A stretch of DNA of 64,000 nt from Haliclystus octoradiatus. Lineage: Eukaryota; Cnidaria; Staurozoa; Stauromedusae; Haliclystidae. Below, in pieces: positions 1 to 11,929 of the stretch. Every line of letters begins with the position of its first letter. Within the stretch, counting starts at the first letter, position 1. A program made the position numbers and the translations under genes. Below the pieces are notes generated by a model. The model saw only the letters and a list, made by a program, of their open reading frames with translations, was not told where the DNA came from and did not search any database. Location: contig OU744450.1 in the NCBI GenBank assembly GCA_916610825.1, positions 6,282,030-6,346,029 of the forward strand, given 5' to 3'.

Positions 1-338
1 TTAAATTTTCCGCTTTATTATTATTTTATGATGAAACTAAATCTAGCTTTCAATTAACCTATCTACACTATCAGTTTTAGCCTTAAAATTACAACAACAA
101 CAAAAATAATAATAATAATAATAATTATTCCAAAATTTCTCCATGTCATAACTTTAGTTTGTCATTTACCTTTCTAAAATAAAATTTAACTACTTCTACT
201 AAATTATACTTTATGTCATTAATTTTTGTATGATTATAACAAAATGTACAATATTTTCAAATGTAAATACCCCTGACCAAATCAATGTATCATAGCAAAT
301 TATCTTTTACCCTGAATTGGGTGCAAATATATGTATGA
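1..338 (+). mobile_element. 3' UTR of LINE family A, copy 0 (cut by window edge)
   Basis: The stretch matches almost base for base the 3' untranslated region that follows the family A reverse transcriptase at 53340-53705 and again at 1821-2185. It holds a short (AAT)n run near 108-124 and ends in a segment reading gaattgggtgcaaatatatg just before the CTA tract. The coding part lies outside the window to the left. Three occurrences with the same right edge show that this is the true 3' end of the element. Confidence 0.85.
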
Positions 339-568
<230 letters not shown>

Positions 569-593
569 AACATTATCCAACATTACAACATTA

Positions 594-1820
594 CAACATA
601 CAACATTATCCACTTAGATGATGGCTTACAGTATGCTGAACAAATTGTACAGCACAATGGTGTTGCTCAAGGTGATTGTTTATCACCAACGTTATTTATT
701 CTCTACATTGCTGATCTGGCATCCTCATTTTCAGAACATTCCAACCTTTCGTCATTATCTTTTGCTGATGACCTTGTATTGTACTCAAATGATGTTCTTG
801 TTATTCAAGCTGCTTTGCATACTCTTGAGAAATGGTCAGTCACAAATCAGTTAGAAGTAAATTTGAACAAAACAAAAGCCTTGAAATTTCGTAAAGGAGG
901 ATACATATGCCGAAATGATAATTTACATTATAATAATAAACAAATGGAATATGTCAAAGAATATACCTACCTAGGGGTAACTCTTCAAACATCTCTATCA
1001 TTTCATAAACATATTCAAATGAAAAATCAGAAAGCTTCAATATCAATAAATCTTCTACAACATCTACCTCTTTTGTCCTTTCAAGTTGCCCTTGAAATAT
1101 TCAACATGAAGATTGCACCAATTATCTCTTATGGTTTTCAAATCATTGCTCCATATTTCAAATCTCTCCAGATAAATAACATCAACAGCATTAAATCAAG
1201 ATTTATGAAAAAAGCCCTGCGATTACCATCATCGTCTTCAAACTCCCTTCTGCATTTACTTTGTCAGACACCAACATTAACAGACCAACTGTCAAGTCGT
1301 TTTCCATTTTGTCCAAATGAACTTAATATAAGTATTGAAAAGCAATCTCTTAAAACCCAAAAATGGATTGGAAAAGGCGCGTTGCTTTCACCAATGGCTA
1401 ACATCACCTGGTGGAAGTTTAGAAATCAACAAAATCCTCATGTTATTGGCAAAAGAATTAAAAAATAAATTAGCAAAAGGTTGTTGAAATTTAATAAATA
1501 ATTATATAAATAAATTTGAAAAATGGGGACACTATGGAATGTGCTGTAGAACTTTATTCTTTTATAAAATTTATAAATTTGAAAAATGGCGACACTATGG
1601 AATGTGCTGTAGAACTTTATTCTTTTATAAAATTTTCACCCGCGTGTCAATTCATGGTTTCCATCATAAACTTTGCCTTGATAAATCATACCATCAACCA
1701 TCATCAAGTTGTATATGCAAAGAGTGTGGCTCCAACGCATCTCATTATCTTCACATTTTAGACTGTCCTGGAATACTGTCATATATGTCATATGCTAAGA
1801 AAAGTGACGATGAACATTAG
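594..1820 (+). pseudogene. LINE family A reverse transcriptase, 5'-truncated copy
   Basis: Non-LTR retrotransposon RT fragment that starts inside the palm domain, just before the GVAQGDCLSPTLF block. It contains the catalytic FADD motif, the KTKALKFRKGG block and the YTYLGVTL block, and is nearly identical to 52310-53339. The frame is broken near 1450 by about 190 bp of foreign sequence containing a tandem 63-bp duplication; homology resumes at about 1637 with the CCHC-type finger (C-x2-C...H-x3-C) and the same stop. The 5' junction lies in the preceding CTA tract after a few short CAACATTA-like repeats. It cannot encode a working enzyme. Confidence 0.88.
1512..1637 (+). repeat. Tandem 63-bp duplication inside the LINE copy
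   Basis: Two adjacent 63-bp copies (1512-1574 and 1575-1637) differ by about one base, in aaatggGgac versus aaatggCgac. The sequence is absent from the intact family A copy, where the gene runs straight on at about 53150. It is part of a roughly 190-bp insertion that splits the RT frame. Confidence 0.8.
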
Positions 1821-2185
1821 CTCTATTGAGCATCATACCTTTCATAGTTTAAATTTTCCGCTTTATTATTATTTTATGATGAAACTAAATCTAGCTTTCA
1901 ATTAACCTATCTACACTATCAGTTTTAGCCTTAAAATTACAGCAACAACAAAAATAATAATAATAATAATAATAATTCCAAAATTTCTCCATGTCATAAC
2001 TTTAGTTTGTCATTTACCTTTCTAAAATAAAATTTAACTACTTCTACTAAATTATACTTTATGTCATTAATTTTAGTATGATTGTAACAAAATGTACAAT
2101 ATTTTCAAATGTAAATACCCCTGACCAAATCAATGTATCATAGCAAATTATCTTTTACCCTGAATTTGGTGCAAATATATGTATG
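1821..2185 (+). mobile_element. 3' UTR of LINE family A, second copy
   Basis: Near-identical to 1-338 and 53340-53705, including the (AAT)n run and the gtgcaaatatatgtatga right edge. It links the RT stop codon to the next CTA tract and so shows the order RT, 3' UTR, microsatellite tail. Confidence 0.88.
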
Positions 2186-2406
<221 letters not shown>

Positions 2407-3198
2407 CATATAGCCACCTTTTCTGAACCAGACAAGCTAACGCTTGAAAATGAAGATCTTGAAGATTTCATATGATATTACAGTACCATGCAAATACTCT
2501 CTATGAAAACCATTCCAATGCTCACGTATGCATTCACTATTATTGCACCATTTCTTCGAAATTCAGACCTTATTAGCCTAGATGCAACCAAATCTAGATT
2601 CATCAAACCACTATTGAAAGTATCTAAGTTTATATCTAATTCTTTTTTGTACTTCCTCACTCAATCATCAACATTATCATTAGAACTATGTTAAAAACAG
2701 TTTGTCGATAGAATTTCAGACTCTCATAGGAGAGGCTATTGAAATGCACCAATGGTCAACTGTACGTGTTGGAAACTGCCTGAGCAACCAAACCGTCAGA
2801 TGATAGTAAGACTTTCAGTACATGGCTTCCATCATTACATATATGCAAGAATAAAACATACCATAAACCGTGTATTAACTGCATATGCAAAGAATGTAAA
2901 TCTGATGCCTCAGACTTTCAGCACATCACAATATGCACTATAGCATACCATCACATAAGGAATATGTCAAGAAAATAGAATGTGAAAATGGTATTGCATA
3001 GATAAATATCATATCACTTTTAGTTGAAAAAATAAAAAATAAAAACATTATATATAATAATAATAAATAATACAGTAATAATTGTTTCTGTACATACCCT
3101 TATAGCTACAAATAATTTATTTTACGTTAGAATTCTACTATTTACCTACAGAAGCATTATGTATCCAAATTTATAAATTTAACTTAAAGTTAACATTG
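2407..3198 (+). pseudogene. LINE family B, 3' fragment with internal deletions
   Basis: Matches the 3' third of the family B RT at 54204-55889 and part of its 3' UTR. Homology starts near 2427 with the block that follows the RT active site. About 120 bp corresponding to 55195-55315 are missing, and a second deletion lies near 2690. It keeps the undeleted base at the ttccatcat site that copy 55889 has lost. The right edge at about 3198 lacks the CTA tail and joins duplicon sequence. Not functional. Confidence 0.8.
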
Positions 3199-4262
3199 TT
3201 TTCAAAACATTTGACGCCTGCCCTGATTAATGTTTAATCGATCTTGTCAACAAGATTTATTCTTTCTAATTAAACGAGCAGAAGATATACAACCTTGAGT
3301 TTCTCACATAATTCAGACATCACATTCTCTGATAGTACATGATAAAGAGACATTTTGAAACCAACTAACTAACACTAAGTAACAGATTAACACGTATAAT
3401 AAAATGCATTATATTTAAGTTCACCTCTGTTGGTAGCCTCTATGTAAAGTTCAATCTTTATAGGATAAAGCTGCTCGTTCACAATCTTGTTCGGAACTAG
3501 TTTCATTTACCCGGTCTGATGCATACAAATATTTTTAACCATTGAAATTTGCTTTGATGTAATGTTACATTAAAGCTTTTATAATGTTTCACATGAAAAC
3601 AAGATTATATACAATAATGAAAATGGTTTCGATCCAATGAATAATACGAGACCCCTAGGGTTTTTCACAAAAAACAATTTTCTTATTGTTAGGATCGTAA
3701 ATGGATTGGTTAGATAAAATCTATGGTCAGGGATTTTGATTTAAAAGTATTCTCAGTGCCCACCCAGTCAAACTTTAATTTCACATATGATGGATGCTGA
3801 GCTTACAAATCTTTAATCGACCCAAGATATATCGCGCAAACAATGTATAGACTTATTTCAGTATTCCTTATAATTGTATTTAAAAACTCCTAGCTTTCAT
3901 ATGCAGAGACATTTGTTTGTATAAAAATTCGAAGCATTCCTTGTTTCTATTGCAATCATACATTCTGTTGTGCAACTGTGTGTGAGTAACTGTGCGTGTA
4001 CCACAGGAGCCACAGATGTTAATCCCTGGGAAATTTTCCATTGCGCTTCGAAGCAGAACCATCTACTTATACAAGAGCAGGGACTTACTCTTAACACGAG
4101 CTGATTGGTTGAGCACTTTTCATTTGACTGCAGCACACCATTTTTTCCATTTTGTTTTGCGCGAAACAGAATCTATGGTATACCAGGTCGGAATTCAAGT
4201 TGCATTATTTACATTTTAGAAGTTTTTGGCGTTAAAGGCATCCTCAAGACGATAAAAATCAA
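3198..4262 (+). repeat. Duplicon remnant, non-coding
   Basis: Contains blocks that recur with modest divergence at 14960-16220, 21850-22725 plus 28193-29130, 30470-30840 and 33400-38367. Examples are the gcctgccctgattaatg block at 3217, the gatccaatgaataa block near 3640 and the cattctgttgtgcaactgtg block at 3960. The end at about 4262 coincides with the end of the copy at about 38367, after cctcaagacgataaaaatc. No gene is visible. Confidence 0.75.
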
Positions 4263-6100
4263 AATATGAAAATGAATACAAATTGAAAAGACCTATGACG
4301 ATCGACAGGATTTGATAGATAAAACTGAGATTAATTTGCATGATCTATATTGCGGGCTTTAATAAAGTTGACTCAAATGGAATACTATTTGGTGAAATTA
4401 ATCTAGATAAATCAGCTTTCCTACATTGTTATTTAAAAAAAAACTCAAACTCGAGAAGTCAACAATTCGTAACTTCGTAACTATTAAATATATGGCACTT
4501 TGATCTTCATACCAAATTCTCTCAATATGAATTTGATCATCATTTAGTCAAAAATAACAAGAAATTTCATTTGTATACAATTTATCTAATTACTCTAATA
4601 TTTTCAAATCATATAGTATATGTTTTATAATTAGCATATAATATTGTCACATTTAACTTTATCACTGACAGGCATAGCAACAAATTTACTACATCAATTG
4701 TTATAAATTAGGTAAGTGAAGGATACATCATTATAAAAACATATATTCCCAGTCATTAAAGCTGCTTTGTCAGTTTCTAGCATAATATTAAATGCTCAGA
4801 AGTTTTCCTTTCATGTGAATAAATCATCAGCAGGTCAGAGAAACAGTAACAAGAAGAGTAAAATTTCAGAGTTCTTGACATCACTTAGCAGAAAAAAAGG
4901 ATTAAACCTGCTAAGATTATATCATTTTCATAAAATTCATTGAACCTAAACTATGATAATGCCAGCCAGTCTAACGAAGTGCAAATGCCAACGGCGTTCT
5001 AGTACAGATACAGTCATACATATCGATGACAGAGAATTGTGAATATCATAAATACAGTAGAAATACAATCAATAGGCTATCTTCAATGAAAAACCATATA
5101 AATGGAATTGCCACATTAAAATGATAGGAAATATGAACTAGCAGGAAATCAAAGCTAGAAGTAGAATGTGATATGGCTAGCTAGCATGAAAAATAGTTCA
5201 CTTCATGCTCGGACATTCAAGTTGACCTGTCAGCGGTTATATATCACTGGTTTATATTAGATTAATTGAACTTTCACAATGGAAGCTTCGCTTTCATGAT
5301 GACATCATATGACAATGATATGATCTATTTCAATAGAAATTAGCGTATTAGTAGTCTTTGTAATCATTTAAAATAGTGTTTATTGTATTCCTTATTATAG
5401 TCATTTCGTATGTAGTTAAAATAGTAAATATGGTAATGTTCTAAATTGATATGTAAATTGATGTTCTGATTTGATTAAATTTAGCCTTTTGTTTTGTAAA
5501 ATTTATAAAAGTAATAGTATTTTTCTTGTTAATTAATTAATCAGCAGTCAGCCACTAGATACGCTGCCTTGAAGAAGTAAATTTTATTATCGTTTAATAG
5601 TTTTATTTTATGAATATATTAAGAGAGGAGAAAAGAGCAAGTGTTATTTTATCTGTCTTCTTGTCTTGGATGAAAGATTGATTCTGGATTGGTTATATCC
5701 ATTAGTAAAACAATTTGGTGAGCTCGTTCCAATTTATTGTATTTTTTGCATAAACCCAATGTTGTGAGCTGCACTTGCTGGTCAAAGTGAGATTAGTACA
5801 ATCTGTCCCAAACTCATTAATAGTTAAGTCCACGTTGCCCCAGCATATACAAGCTGATAAAACCCAAACAGAAATAATGCAGATATAATGTTAAAATATT
5901 TAATGTAACTATGGTATACCTGGATCTTTACTAGGTTCAGCGATGATTCAGCTGTACTTAACAACAGTTAAGAATAGTAGGAATCTGAGCGAGATCGACA
6001 GGCTTTCTAAGTTTCAGCATTTGCGTTGACATTATGAGTTTTTTCTTGCTAAACCAAGCTTTATCCCAAAGAAATAAAATATTCTGAAATGTCTTCAATT

Positions 6101-6218
6101 TGTAGTAGCATTTGATATTATGCTAACCTCGTTTGTATATCTATGTTTCGTCAGTTGACGAGTAAGTTCAAATATAGTTTTATAGACTCAACATGTGCTA
6201 CTTGTTGTCAATTGTACA
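6101..6218 (+). repeat. 5' LTR of the gypsy element
   Basis: 118 bp, TGTAGTAGCATTTG at the start and TTGTACA at the end. It is the direct repeat of 10457-10574 and is present a third time at 63493-63610. Very short for a gypsy LTR. Confidence 0.9.
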
Positions 6219-6236
6219 TGGCGCAGTTGATAATAA
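6219..6236 (+). other. Candidate tRNA primer-binding site
   Basis: Directly adjoins the 5' LTR and starts TGGCGCAGTTGATAA. TGG is expected opposite the CCA end of a primer tRNA. The stretch also resembles the box A region of a tRNA gene, which I cannot explain. The same bases follow the LTR at 63610. Confidence 0.5.
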
Positions 6237-6504
6237 ACTTACAGAATAGTTTCAAAGAATTATATTTTATTGGGCCGCAAAGAAGCCAGTATATCGACGA
6301 TACGACGTTGGTTAAATCTCTTCGATAGATGCCATTGTTTTCCTACCGCCTTTATGATTTATGACCGTGAAATACAACATTTAAAAGAAAACTAAAGAAG
6401 AAACAGTCTTTCCAGGTGTGTTTGACATAAGCAAGATAGATATCACAGTTAAGCTTGTCTAAAACACTGCAGAACAACAGTTTCAGCGTGTCCAAATATT
6501 CAAA

Positions 6505-6630
6505 ATGGCAGAAACAAGATCTCAAGCAGCACAAAAACCTGCTCTCGAGGCTAAAAACGAGGCAGTCTCAAGACCCCCCTCTAGAGCCCCCAAGTAATCC
6601 ACCAGTTTTAAACCCCAATGTTGTTGGTTT
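6505..6630 (+). pseudogene. gypsy gag, N-terminal fragment
   Basis: An ATG at 6505 opens a short frame starting MAETRSQAAQKPAL. It is repeated at 63894 with a few changes. Here one extra C in the run near 6572 shifts the frame and gives a stop soon after, while the copy at 63894 stays open to the window edge. The gag sequence is then cut by the minus-strand LINE. Confidence 0.6.
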
Positions 6631-6768
6631 ATTTGCCAAAAAATATAATATTGACTGGAATATAAAGGAAAGCTTGACTTTCACTTACATATATCCTTTA
6701 AATACAAATGGTATTAAAAGTAGAAAAGAAGTTGTTAATTAATTGAATATAGTTCATACATAATAATA

Positions 6769-7779
6769 CTAATAGACTTTGCATAAAGCACTTAAATCTT
6801 GTTCATCCAATTTAGATTTAAAGCATCGTAATGTTTTACTTGTGACAGTATGTTCGGGTAAACCATTCCACCACGGAATTACTCGATTAACGAATTGAAA
6901 TTTGGTGACATTTAGCTTACAGGATAGCGTGTTTGTTGGCTGTAGCTTTAAGGAATTACCTCGCATTGAGTATTTATTCTTAGAAAAATTGCAGAATTCT
7001 GTTACATTTAAATCTACGAGGTTGTTTATAATTTTGAACATCATAATAAGATCTTGTTTTATTCGTCTTAATTCTAAAGAACTAATGCCAAGATAAACTA
7101 AACGATCTTGATAAGCCTGTCCGTAAACATGATTGACGTGGCAAATATGCCTAGTGAAGGTTCGTTGCACCTTTTCAATGTTCATAATGTCTTTTGTTAA
7201 ATAAGGGGACCATACTGGAGACACAGATTCCAAAAGTGGTCTTACGTATACGTTGTACGCTTTAGTTAAAATAAAAGGATCTCTACTTGTGAAACATTTT
7301 CTTATTAAATATGACCTAGATTTTGCTTTTGCTGCAATCATACCACAATGTGCTGAGGATTTGAAATCTGCAGTAAACAATACTCCTAAATCTTTGATCC
7401 TTTCCACGGATTTCAACTCTTTTCCTTCCAAGTTAAACACTTTTCGAGGCACTTTATTATTTCCGAAAGAAAATATGCAACATTTGTGTAAGGCGAGTCG
7501 TAACTGCCATGTTAAAGCCCATGCTACCACCTTGTCTAGTGTTTGCTGGAGATTGCAATTTTGGTCAGCTCGTGCAGTAAAGATCTTTGCATCATCTGCA
7601 AACAATTTGATATGGCAATCTTCTTCAAGGCAGCTTACAATGTCATTTATAAATAATATAAACAGCAGCGGGCCCAGTACAGAACCCTGGGGTACACCAC
7701 TGTCAACGTTTAAAGGTTTAGAGTAAATATTTTCAATGCATACAGATTGAGTGCGGCAATGAAGTAGTAGACCCCATTC
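6769..7779 (-). pseudogene. CR1-like LINE reverse transcriptase, 5'-truncated
   Basis: The open frame runs from 7875 to 6769, but recognisable RT starts near 7779 with a block like LHxRTQSV and then SGVPQGSVLGPLLF, the hallmark of CR1/Jockey-type RTs. The catalytic FADD (in KLFADDAKIF), the thumb and the typical C-terminal block (VRPLLESVSPVWSP and IPWWNGLPEHTV) follow to a normal stop. The part upstream of 7779 reads through gypsy gag DNA. The fingers and endonuclease are absent. It sits in gag of the gypsy element in opposite orientation; the frame is intact, so the insertion is not very old. Confidence 0.9.
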
Positions 7780-7784
7780 AGCAG

Positions 7785-8405
7785 ACCCTGCATATGATGA
7801 TGACAATGATATCTGATCAGCAAAACCAACAAGATCATTTGAGTCTTCAATTAGCAGCCCAGCAAGAGGCTGCACTAGAGCAACAAAAACAACAAAAAGT
7901 ATTCACCACCTTAGAAAATCCCCATACAGCAGGTCCAAAAGATGTTGAATCACCCAGTAGTGGCAGCTCCCGTTCTCACCAGGGTGTAGAAAAGAAGATG
8001 GACACTCCCCTATTGAAATGCCCCCTGAAGGAATCACACTTGCAGTATTTCGCACATGGCGGTTTAGCTATGGAGGTTTTGCAGAGCTGACCCACTTAGC
8101 CATTGATTGCTCTCTAAGAGGTTGGCAACATATTCTCCGAAGTGCCTTGCATGGCCATTGGGTGCAGCTATGGGATAATGGCCTGCTTGGTATTGATGAA
8201 GCTGTAGATGATACAGCAGTATTGCTAGATCACATCAGCAAATATCTGAGGGAAAATCGCAACCCCCTCCTTGATCGCCAAGCCTTTTATAATCGGATAC
8301 AACAATCTGTGGAGTCGGTAGATAGTTATTTGTCAGCCTTTCGCATGTTGGTTAAGTCATGTGAATACCCTGAGTTTAGTTTGTGTGGCCATTGTGATCG
8401 ATCGT
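7785..8405 (+). pseudogene. gypsy gag, main part
   Basis: Two overlapping frames carry a Gln-rich N-terminal stretch (QQNQQDHLSLQLAAQQEAALEQ) near 7817-7885 and then a capsid-like helical domain typical of gypsy gag, near 8050-8370. A frameshift lies near 8015-8030. No zinc knuckle (CX2CX4HX4C) is complete; only HCDRSC is seen near 8390. At about 8405 the sequence jumps to a piece of integrase. Confidence 0.7.
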
Positions 8406-8410
8406 GTGGT

Positions 8411-8568
8411 GATGGGCTCAAAATGCATCAGTACCACCGCCTTTTAATTCCTTCGTCATTGCGGAAAGACACCTTGCAGTACCTGCATAGCACTCATCAA
8501 GGTCATGACCGGACCATCCGTAGAGCCCGAGAAAGCACTTTCTGGCATGGTATTACAAATGACATCAG
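8411..8568 (+). pseudogene. Misplaced integrase zinc-binding fragment
   Basis: About 155 bp duplicate the segment at 9291-9448 in the same element. The block has the H2C2-type integrase start (MHQYHRLLIPSSLRKDTL, then HSTHQGHDRTIRRARE). It sits where protease and RT should be, directly between gag and the end of RT. This marks an internal rearrangement that removed the polymerase. Confidence 0.82.
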
Positions 8569-8574
8569 CATTTG

Positions 8575-9284
8575 TATAGGAAGGACACCAGCAAAAAGCC
8601 TTCAAATTCGCCATTTCAGAGCTGATCAATCCCAGGAAGTTGGCTCAGTTCCAACCTGATGCTCCTCTTTGCATGGAGACTGATGCGGCCCAGTCATGTG
8701 GACTGGGATTTGATTTATGGCAGCAGCAGCCGGATGCCACATCGAAATTGTTACAGGGCGGGTCGAGATTCCTAAGTCCACCAGAATCCCGCTATTCAGC
8801 TACAGAAATGGAGCTACTGGCTTTCACGTGGGCTGCTAAAGAGTGTAAATTGTATCTTTTGGGGTCCCATTTTGAACTGTTTGTAGACCACCGCCCACTG
8901 GAATCCATTCTGAATCACAAAACGTTAGACATGATTGAGACGCCACGGATTATCAGGCTCAAAGAGAAACTAGGATGCTACAAGCTCCATGCTACATGGC
9001 TTCCAGGGTCAAAACATGTGGCTGCTCATTGTTTTTCTCGACATCCGGTGGATTCACCAACCATTGACGACTTAGAGGGGGAGAATGAGGTGAAAGGATT
9101 TGCCAAAATTACTCTGAGCACGGTTGCCCTGGCCCCAGTGGATTTACAACTTGACCGCATTCGTGAAGCTGGAAGTAATGATTTGGCATACAGCGCATTG
9201 CAGATGGCAATCAAGGAGCTGTCATTGGAACAACCCCTTGTTATCCCCATACAAACCAGTTCGAGGATCATTATCCCTCATTGA
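8575..9284 (+). pseudogene. gypsy RNase H-like domain
   Basis: Starts with the tail of an RT (a block like HQQKAFKFAISELI near 8590) and continues with an RNase H of the Ty3/gypsy type. Visible motifs are APLCMETDAAQSCGLG with the first catalytic Asp, SRFLSPPESRYSATEMELLAF with the Glu, FVDHRPLESIL and WLPGSKHVAAHCFSRHP. The usual final Asp of ...VADALSR reads His here (HVAAHCFSR), so catalysis is doubtful. Followed by a linker to integrase. Confidence 0.85.
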
Positions 9285-10190
9285 TGGCATCATTATGCAT
9301 CAGTACCACCGCCTTTTAATTCCCTCGGCATTGCGAAAAGACACCTTGCAGTACCTGCATAGCACTCATCAAGGTCGTGACTGGACCATCCGTCGAGCCC
9401 GAGAAAGCATTTTATGGCCTGGTATTACAAATTACATCAGCAATCTCATCAAATCGTGCGAGGTATGTGTACTACATCAGGCCAGTCAATCCAGAGAGCC
9501 CCTACTAGCTGATATCTCTCCAAGCCGTCCAGGAGAAGCAATTGTCACCGACTTGTTCTCTTTTGCAGGAAAGACAGTTCTTGTTGTCACAGATAATTAC
9601 TCTGGATGGAGAGAAGTGTATGGTTGTGGGAGAGGAGGTGCCGACATCGATCAGGTTGCCCATTTTTTGTTAAAATGGCCACGTATGATGGTCCTCCCAA
9701 ACCGCCTCACGCCAGATGGTGATCCCCATTTCAAAGAAAGGGCTTTCAGGAATATTGGCAGTGGTGAAATCTATGAAAGGTTTAATGACTAAAGTCAGCC
9801 CCAAAGGCTCCCTGGATACCCCTGCCTTCATGGAAGCCATAATAGAGTATCGTAACACTCCACGAGATGATGGCCTAAGTCCAGCACTCCGTCTCTTTGG
9901 TCGCCCTCTACGTTCCCGGTTACCAGCACATCCGTTAACCTTCAGCCTAAAAACCAGCCCCATCCAAGAACGACTTGAAGAAGCTGACCGTCGTGCTGAG
10001 CAACTGAAGATAAAAGCCAAGCAAAATTATGACAGCCACTCAAGATCCCTTCCTTAACTTGCTGTTGGCGACATTGTCAGGGTTCAACATCCTCAATCAA
10101 AGAAGTGGGACATGGTGACAGAGGTAGTCAAGCCATACCCCAGGCAGCGTAGCTTTCTGGTTAAGACAGAGACAGGTCGTTTGTACTGAA
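9285..10190 (+). pseudogene. gypsy integrase, frame-broken
   Basis: H2C2 zinc-binding domain (HSTHQGRDWTIRRARE, then SCEVCVLHQ), then a core with DLFSFAGKTVLVVTDNYSGW and a degraded segment near TPDGDPHFKERAF. A frameshift near 9720-9790 leads to the second half (EYRNTPRDDGLSPALRLFGR) and a C-terminal SH3-like part (VGDIVRVQHP near 10060) with stop codons at 10057 and about 10190. The expected Asp in the DNG-type motif reads DGD here. Non-functional. Confidence 0.85.
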
Positions 10191-10456
10191 GAAACCGCAA
10201 ACTATTGAAACATTATCATGGTGGAAGGACAATGGAGGAAAAGTGCAACTCAGATGAAGCAGAGGAAGAAGCTCGTCAAAGCCACGAGCCAGTCAGAAGG
10301 AGTACCAGAAGCCGACGTTCACGAAGCCGATACGGGCAGTAGTGGTTATAGCAAACAATATAAACCCAAAGATCATACTTAGATCTCTGTGGTCACATAG
10401 TTAATACAAGTAGTGATAGAATGTAGTAATAATTATTTAGAGAATATTGGAGGGCA

Positions 10457-10574
10457 TGTAATAGCATTTGGTATTATGCTAACCTCGTTTGTATATCTAA
10501 GTTTCGTCAGTTGACGAGTAAGTTCAAATATACTTTTATAGACTCAACACGTGCTACTTGTTGTCTCTTGTACA
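10457..10574 (+). repeat. 3' LTR of the gypsy element
   Basis: 118-bp direct repeat of 6101-6218 with 7 differences. It is followed by the second copy of the CAATT target duplication at 10575-10579. Confidence 0.9.
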
Positions 10575-10579
10575 CAATT

Positions 10580-11900
10580 CATAAGAGATCTTTCAGTGAC
10601 ATAACAGCGTCTCAGTCCCGGAGGGGTAACTCCCATACTTCTGCTATACGGGGACATGCCACTTTTATGGGGTCCATACTCCAGCTGAGAAAGATACTTT
10701 TTAGGTAGGAAAGTTTCGAATATTAAACGTTTTGGGTCCCATTTCAATTTTCTAATGAATTTGGGAAAAAACTGAAATTGAAGGCTGCAAACTGGATTTG
10801 AATTTTTCCATAGAGCCTGTAGAGCCCGAATAGAGCCTATATGGAAGTACCCTCCCTGGAGTTTCTGTGTATCATTCTTTAAGTTTTTAAATCAATTTGG
10901 GTAGCTTTTTAAGGATTTTTGGGACTTTTCTGGTACCTCACATTTTTCCAAAGTGTCACCCCCGATCAATCCCCGATGAACCTCAGCCGCAAGTAGTGAC
11001 CGATGCTTAATCCGGGAGCAGTGGAGAAAGATGATGGAAATAAATGTAGTTGAGGGAAATGTCTTTACGCCCATAAGAGATAGTTGAAAGTGATGTTGGT
11101 GCAGATTTGAGCACAGTGACTTCAACACTGTGGGATAGCAACCAGCAATAGCCAAAATTATAATTTGCTACTGGACAAACACCCTCGACCCGGGAATTGT
11201 TTTCCTCTTGCCATTGCAAAAATCAACCCCAAGTATATGGAAGGGACATGGCAGACTGACTTAAGACTGGCAAATGTACATCAGATGATAGTTATTGCAG
11301 CGTCGGCATAACGTCAATGGTGGACCGAATGATGAAGATTCAAGATGGAAAAATTACTATGCAACCTGCAATATTCGACTCCGTAGTGCGTACCACCATG
11401 GATGCAATCACCCCACTAGGGTACGGGAAAGAAAACACTTCAATCCAACGTAAACACTACATCAAAACCGTCTTAGATGACGATTTACTGCTGTTATGTG
11501 GTAAGAGTTTTTCAGAGTATTTGACCAGTTTTTGTGTACTCCATGAGCATTGGAGAAAGATGATTGATATGTAGTTGAGGGAGATGTCTTACTCGATGAA
11601 ATTTTGAAAGATTTACGCCCATCGGATATAGTGGGGAGTGATGTCGGTGCATATCTTAGCACAGTGACCATAGTACCAGAATAGTAATTAGTACTAAAAT
11701 ATGGAATATGTTGCAAGCTGATTCGCGATGGTGGGGGTGTGGGGCAACTTTACAGCTAATTTTTTTAATCGCTATATAACACATATTTTGGTAGCGTATT
11801 TACTAAAGATAATAGCATTATCCCGGGCTTTGATATTGGTCCACAAGAAACGAATTTCTTGCTTCTATTTTATTTATTCCAAATGATGCTGCAAGCGTAC
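10580..11900. other. Non-coding stretch with a diverged internal repeat
   Basis: No intact gene. About 200 bp at 11010-11150 and 11530-11680 resemble each other (a gtggagaaagatgatgg-like start, then acgcccat...gtgatg...ggtgca and agcacagtga). Between them, 11224-11570 reads on the plus strand as a possibly decayed coding segment (IQDGKITMQPAIFDSVVRTT near 11330-11390) that I cannot assign. It may be an old retroelement gag. Confidence 0.4.
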
Positions 11901-11929
11901 TTCTCAGTCTACTGTTAAATACCCCCTAA

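Larger units (their letters stand above)
4590..6620 (+). repeat. Segmental duplication, left copy (pair with 61960-64000)
   Basis: About 2 kb matches 61960-64000 in the same orientation with scattered substitutions and small indels. It covers non-coding DNA to 6100, then the whole 5' LTR, the post-LTR region and the start of gag of the gypsy element. The upstream 1.5 kb holds no gene that I recognise. The same CAATT flank precedes both LTR copies, so the insertion came before the duplication. Confidence 0.85.
6101..10574 (+). mobile_element. Ty3/gypsy LTR retrotransposon, defective, with nested LINE
   Basis: Bounded by two 118-bp direct LTRs (6101-6218 and 10457-10574) that start TGTA, end TACA and differ at 7 positions. 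The element is flanked by a 5-bp target duplication CAATT (6096-6100 and 10575-10579). The base after the 5' LTR starts TGGCGC, the usual place and first bases of a tRNA primer-binding site; a purine-rich stretch, ggaggg, lies just before the 3' LTR. Inside are gag, a duplicated piece of integrase, RNase H and integrase in Ty3/gypsy order, but protease and RT are absent and several frames are broken. A minus-strand LINE interrupts gag. Confidence 0.9.

Noticed and set aside
6455..6742. 95-aa plus-strand frame before the LINE
   Set aside because: It mixes an out-of-frame part of gag with the 3' end of the inserted LINE; the gag start is the ATG at 6505.
7253..7726. 157-aa plus-strand frame opposite the CR1-like RT
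   Set aside because: Shadow of the minus-strand RT, which shows clear motifs.
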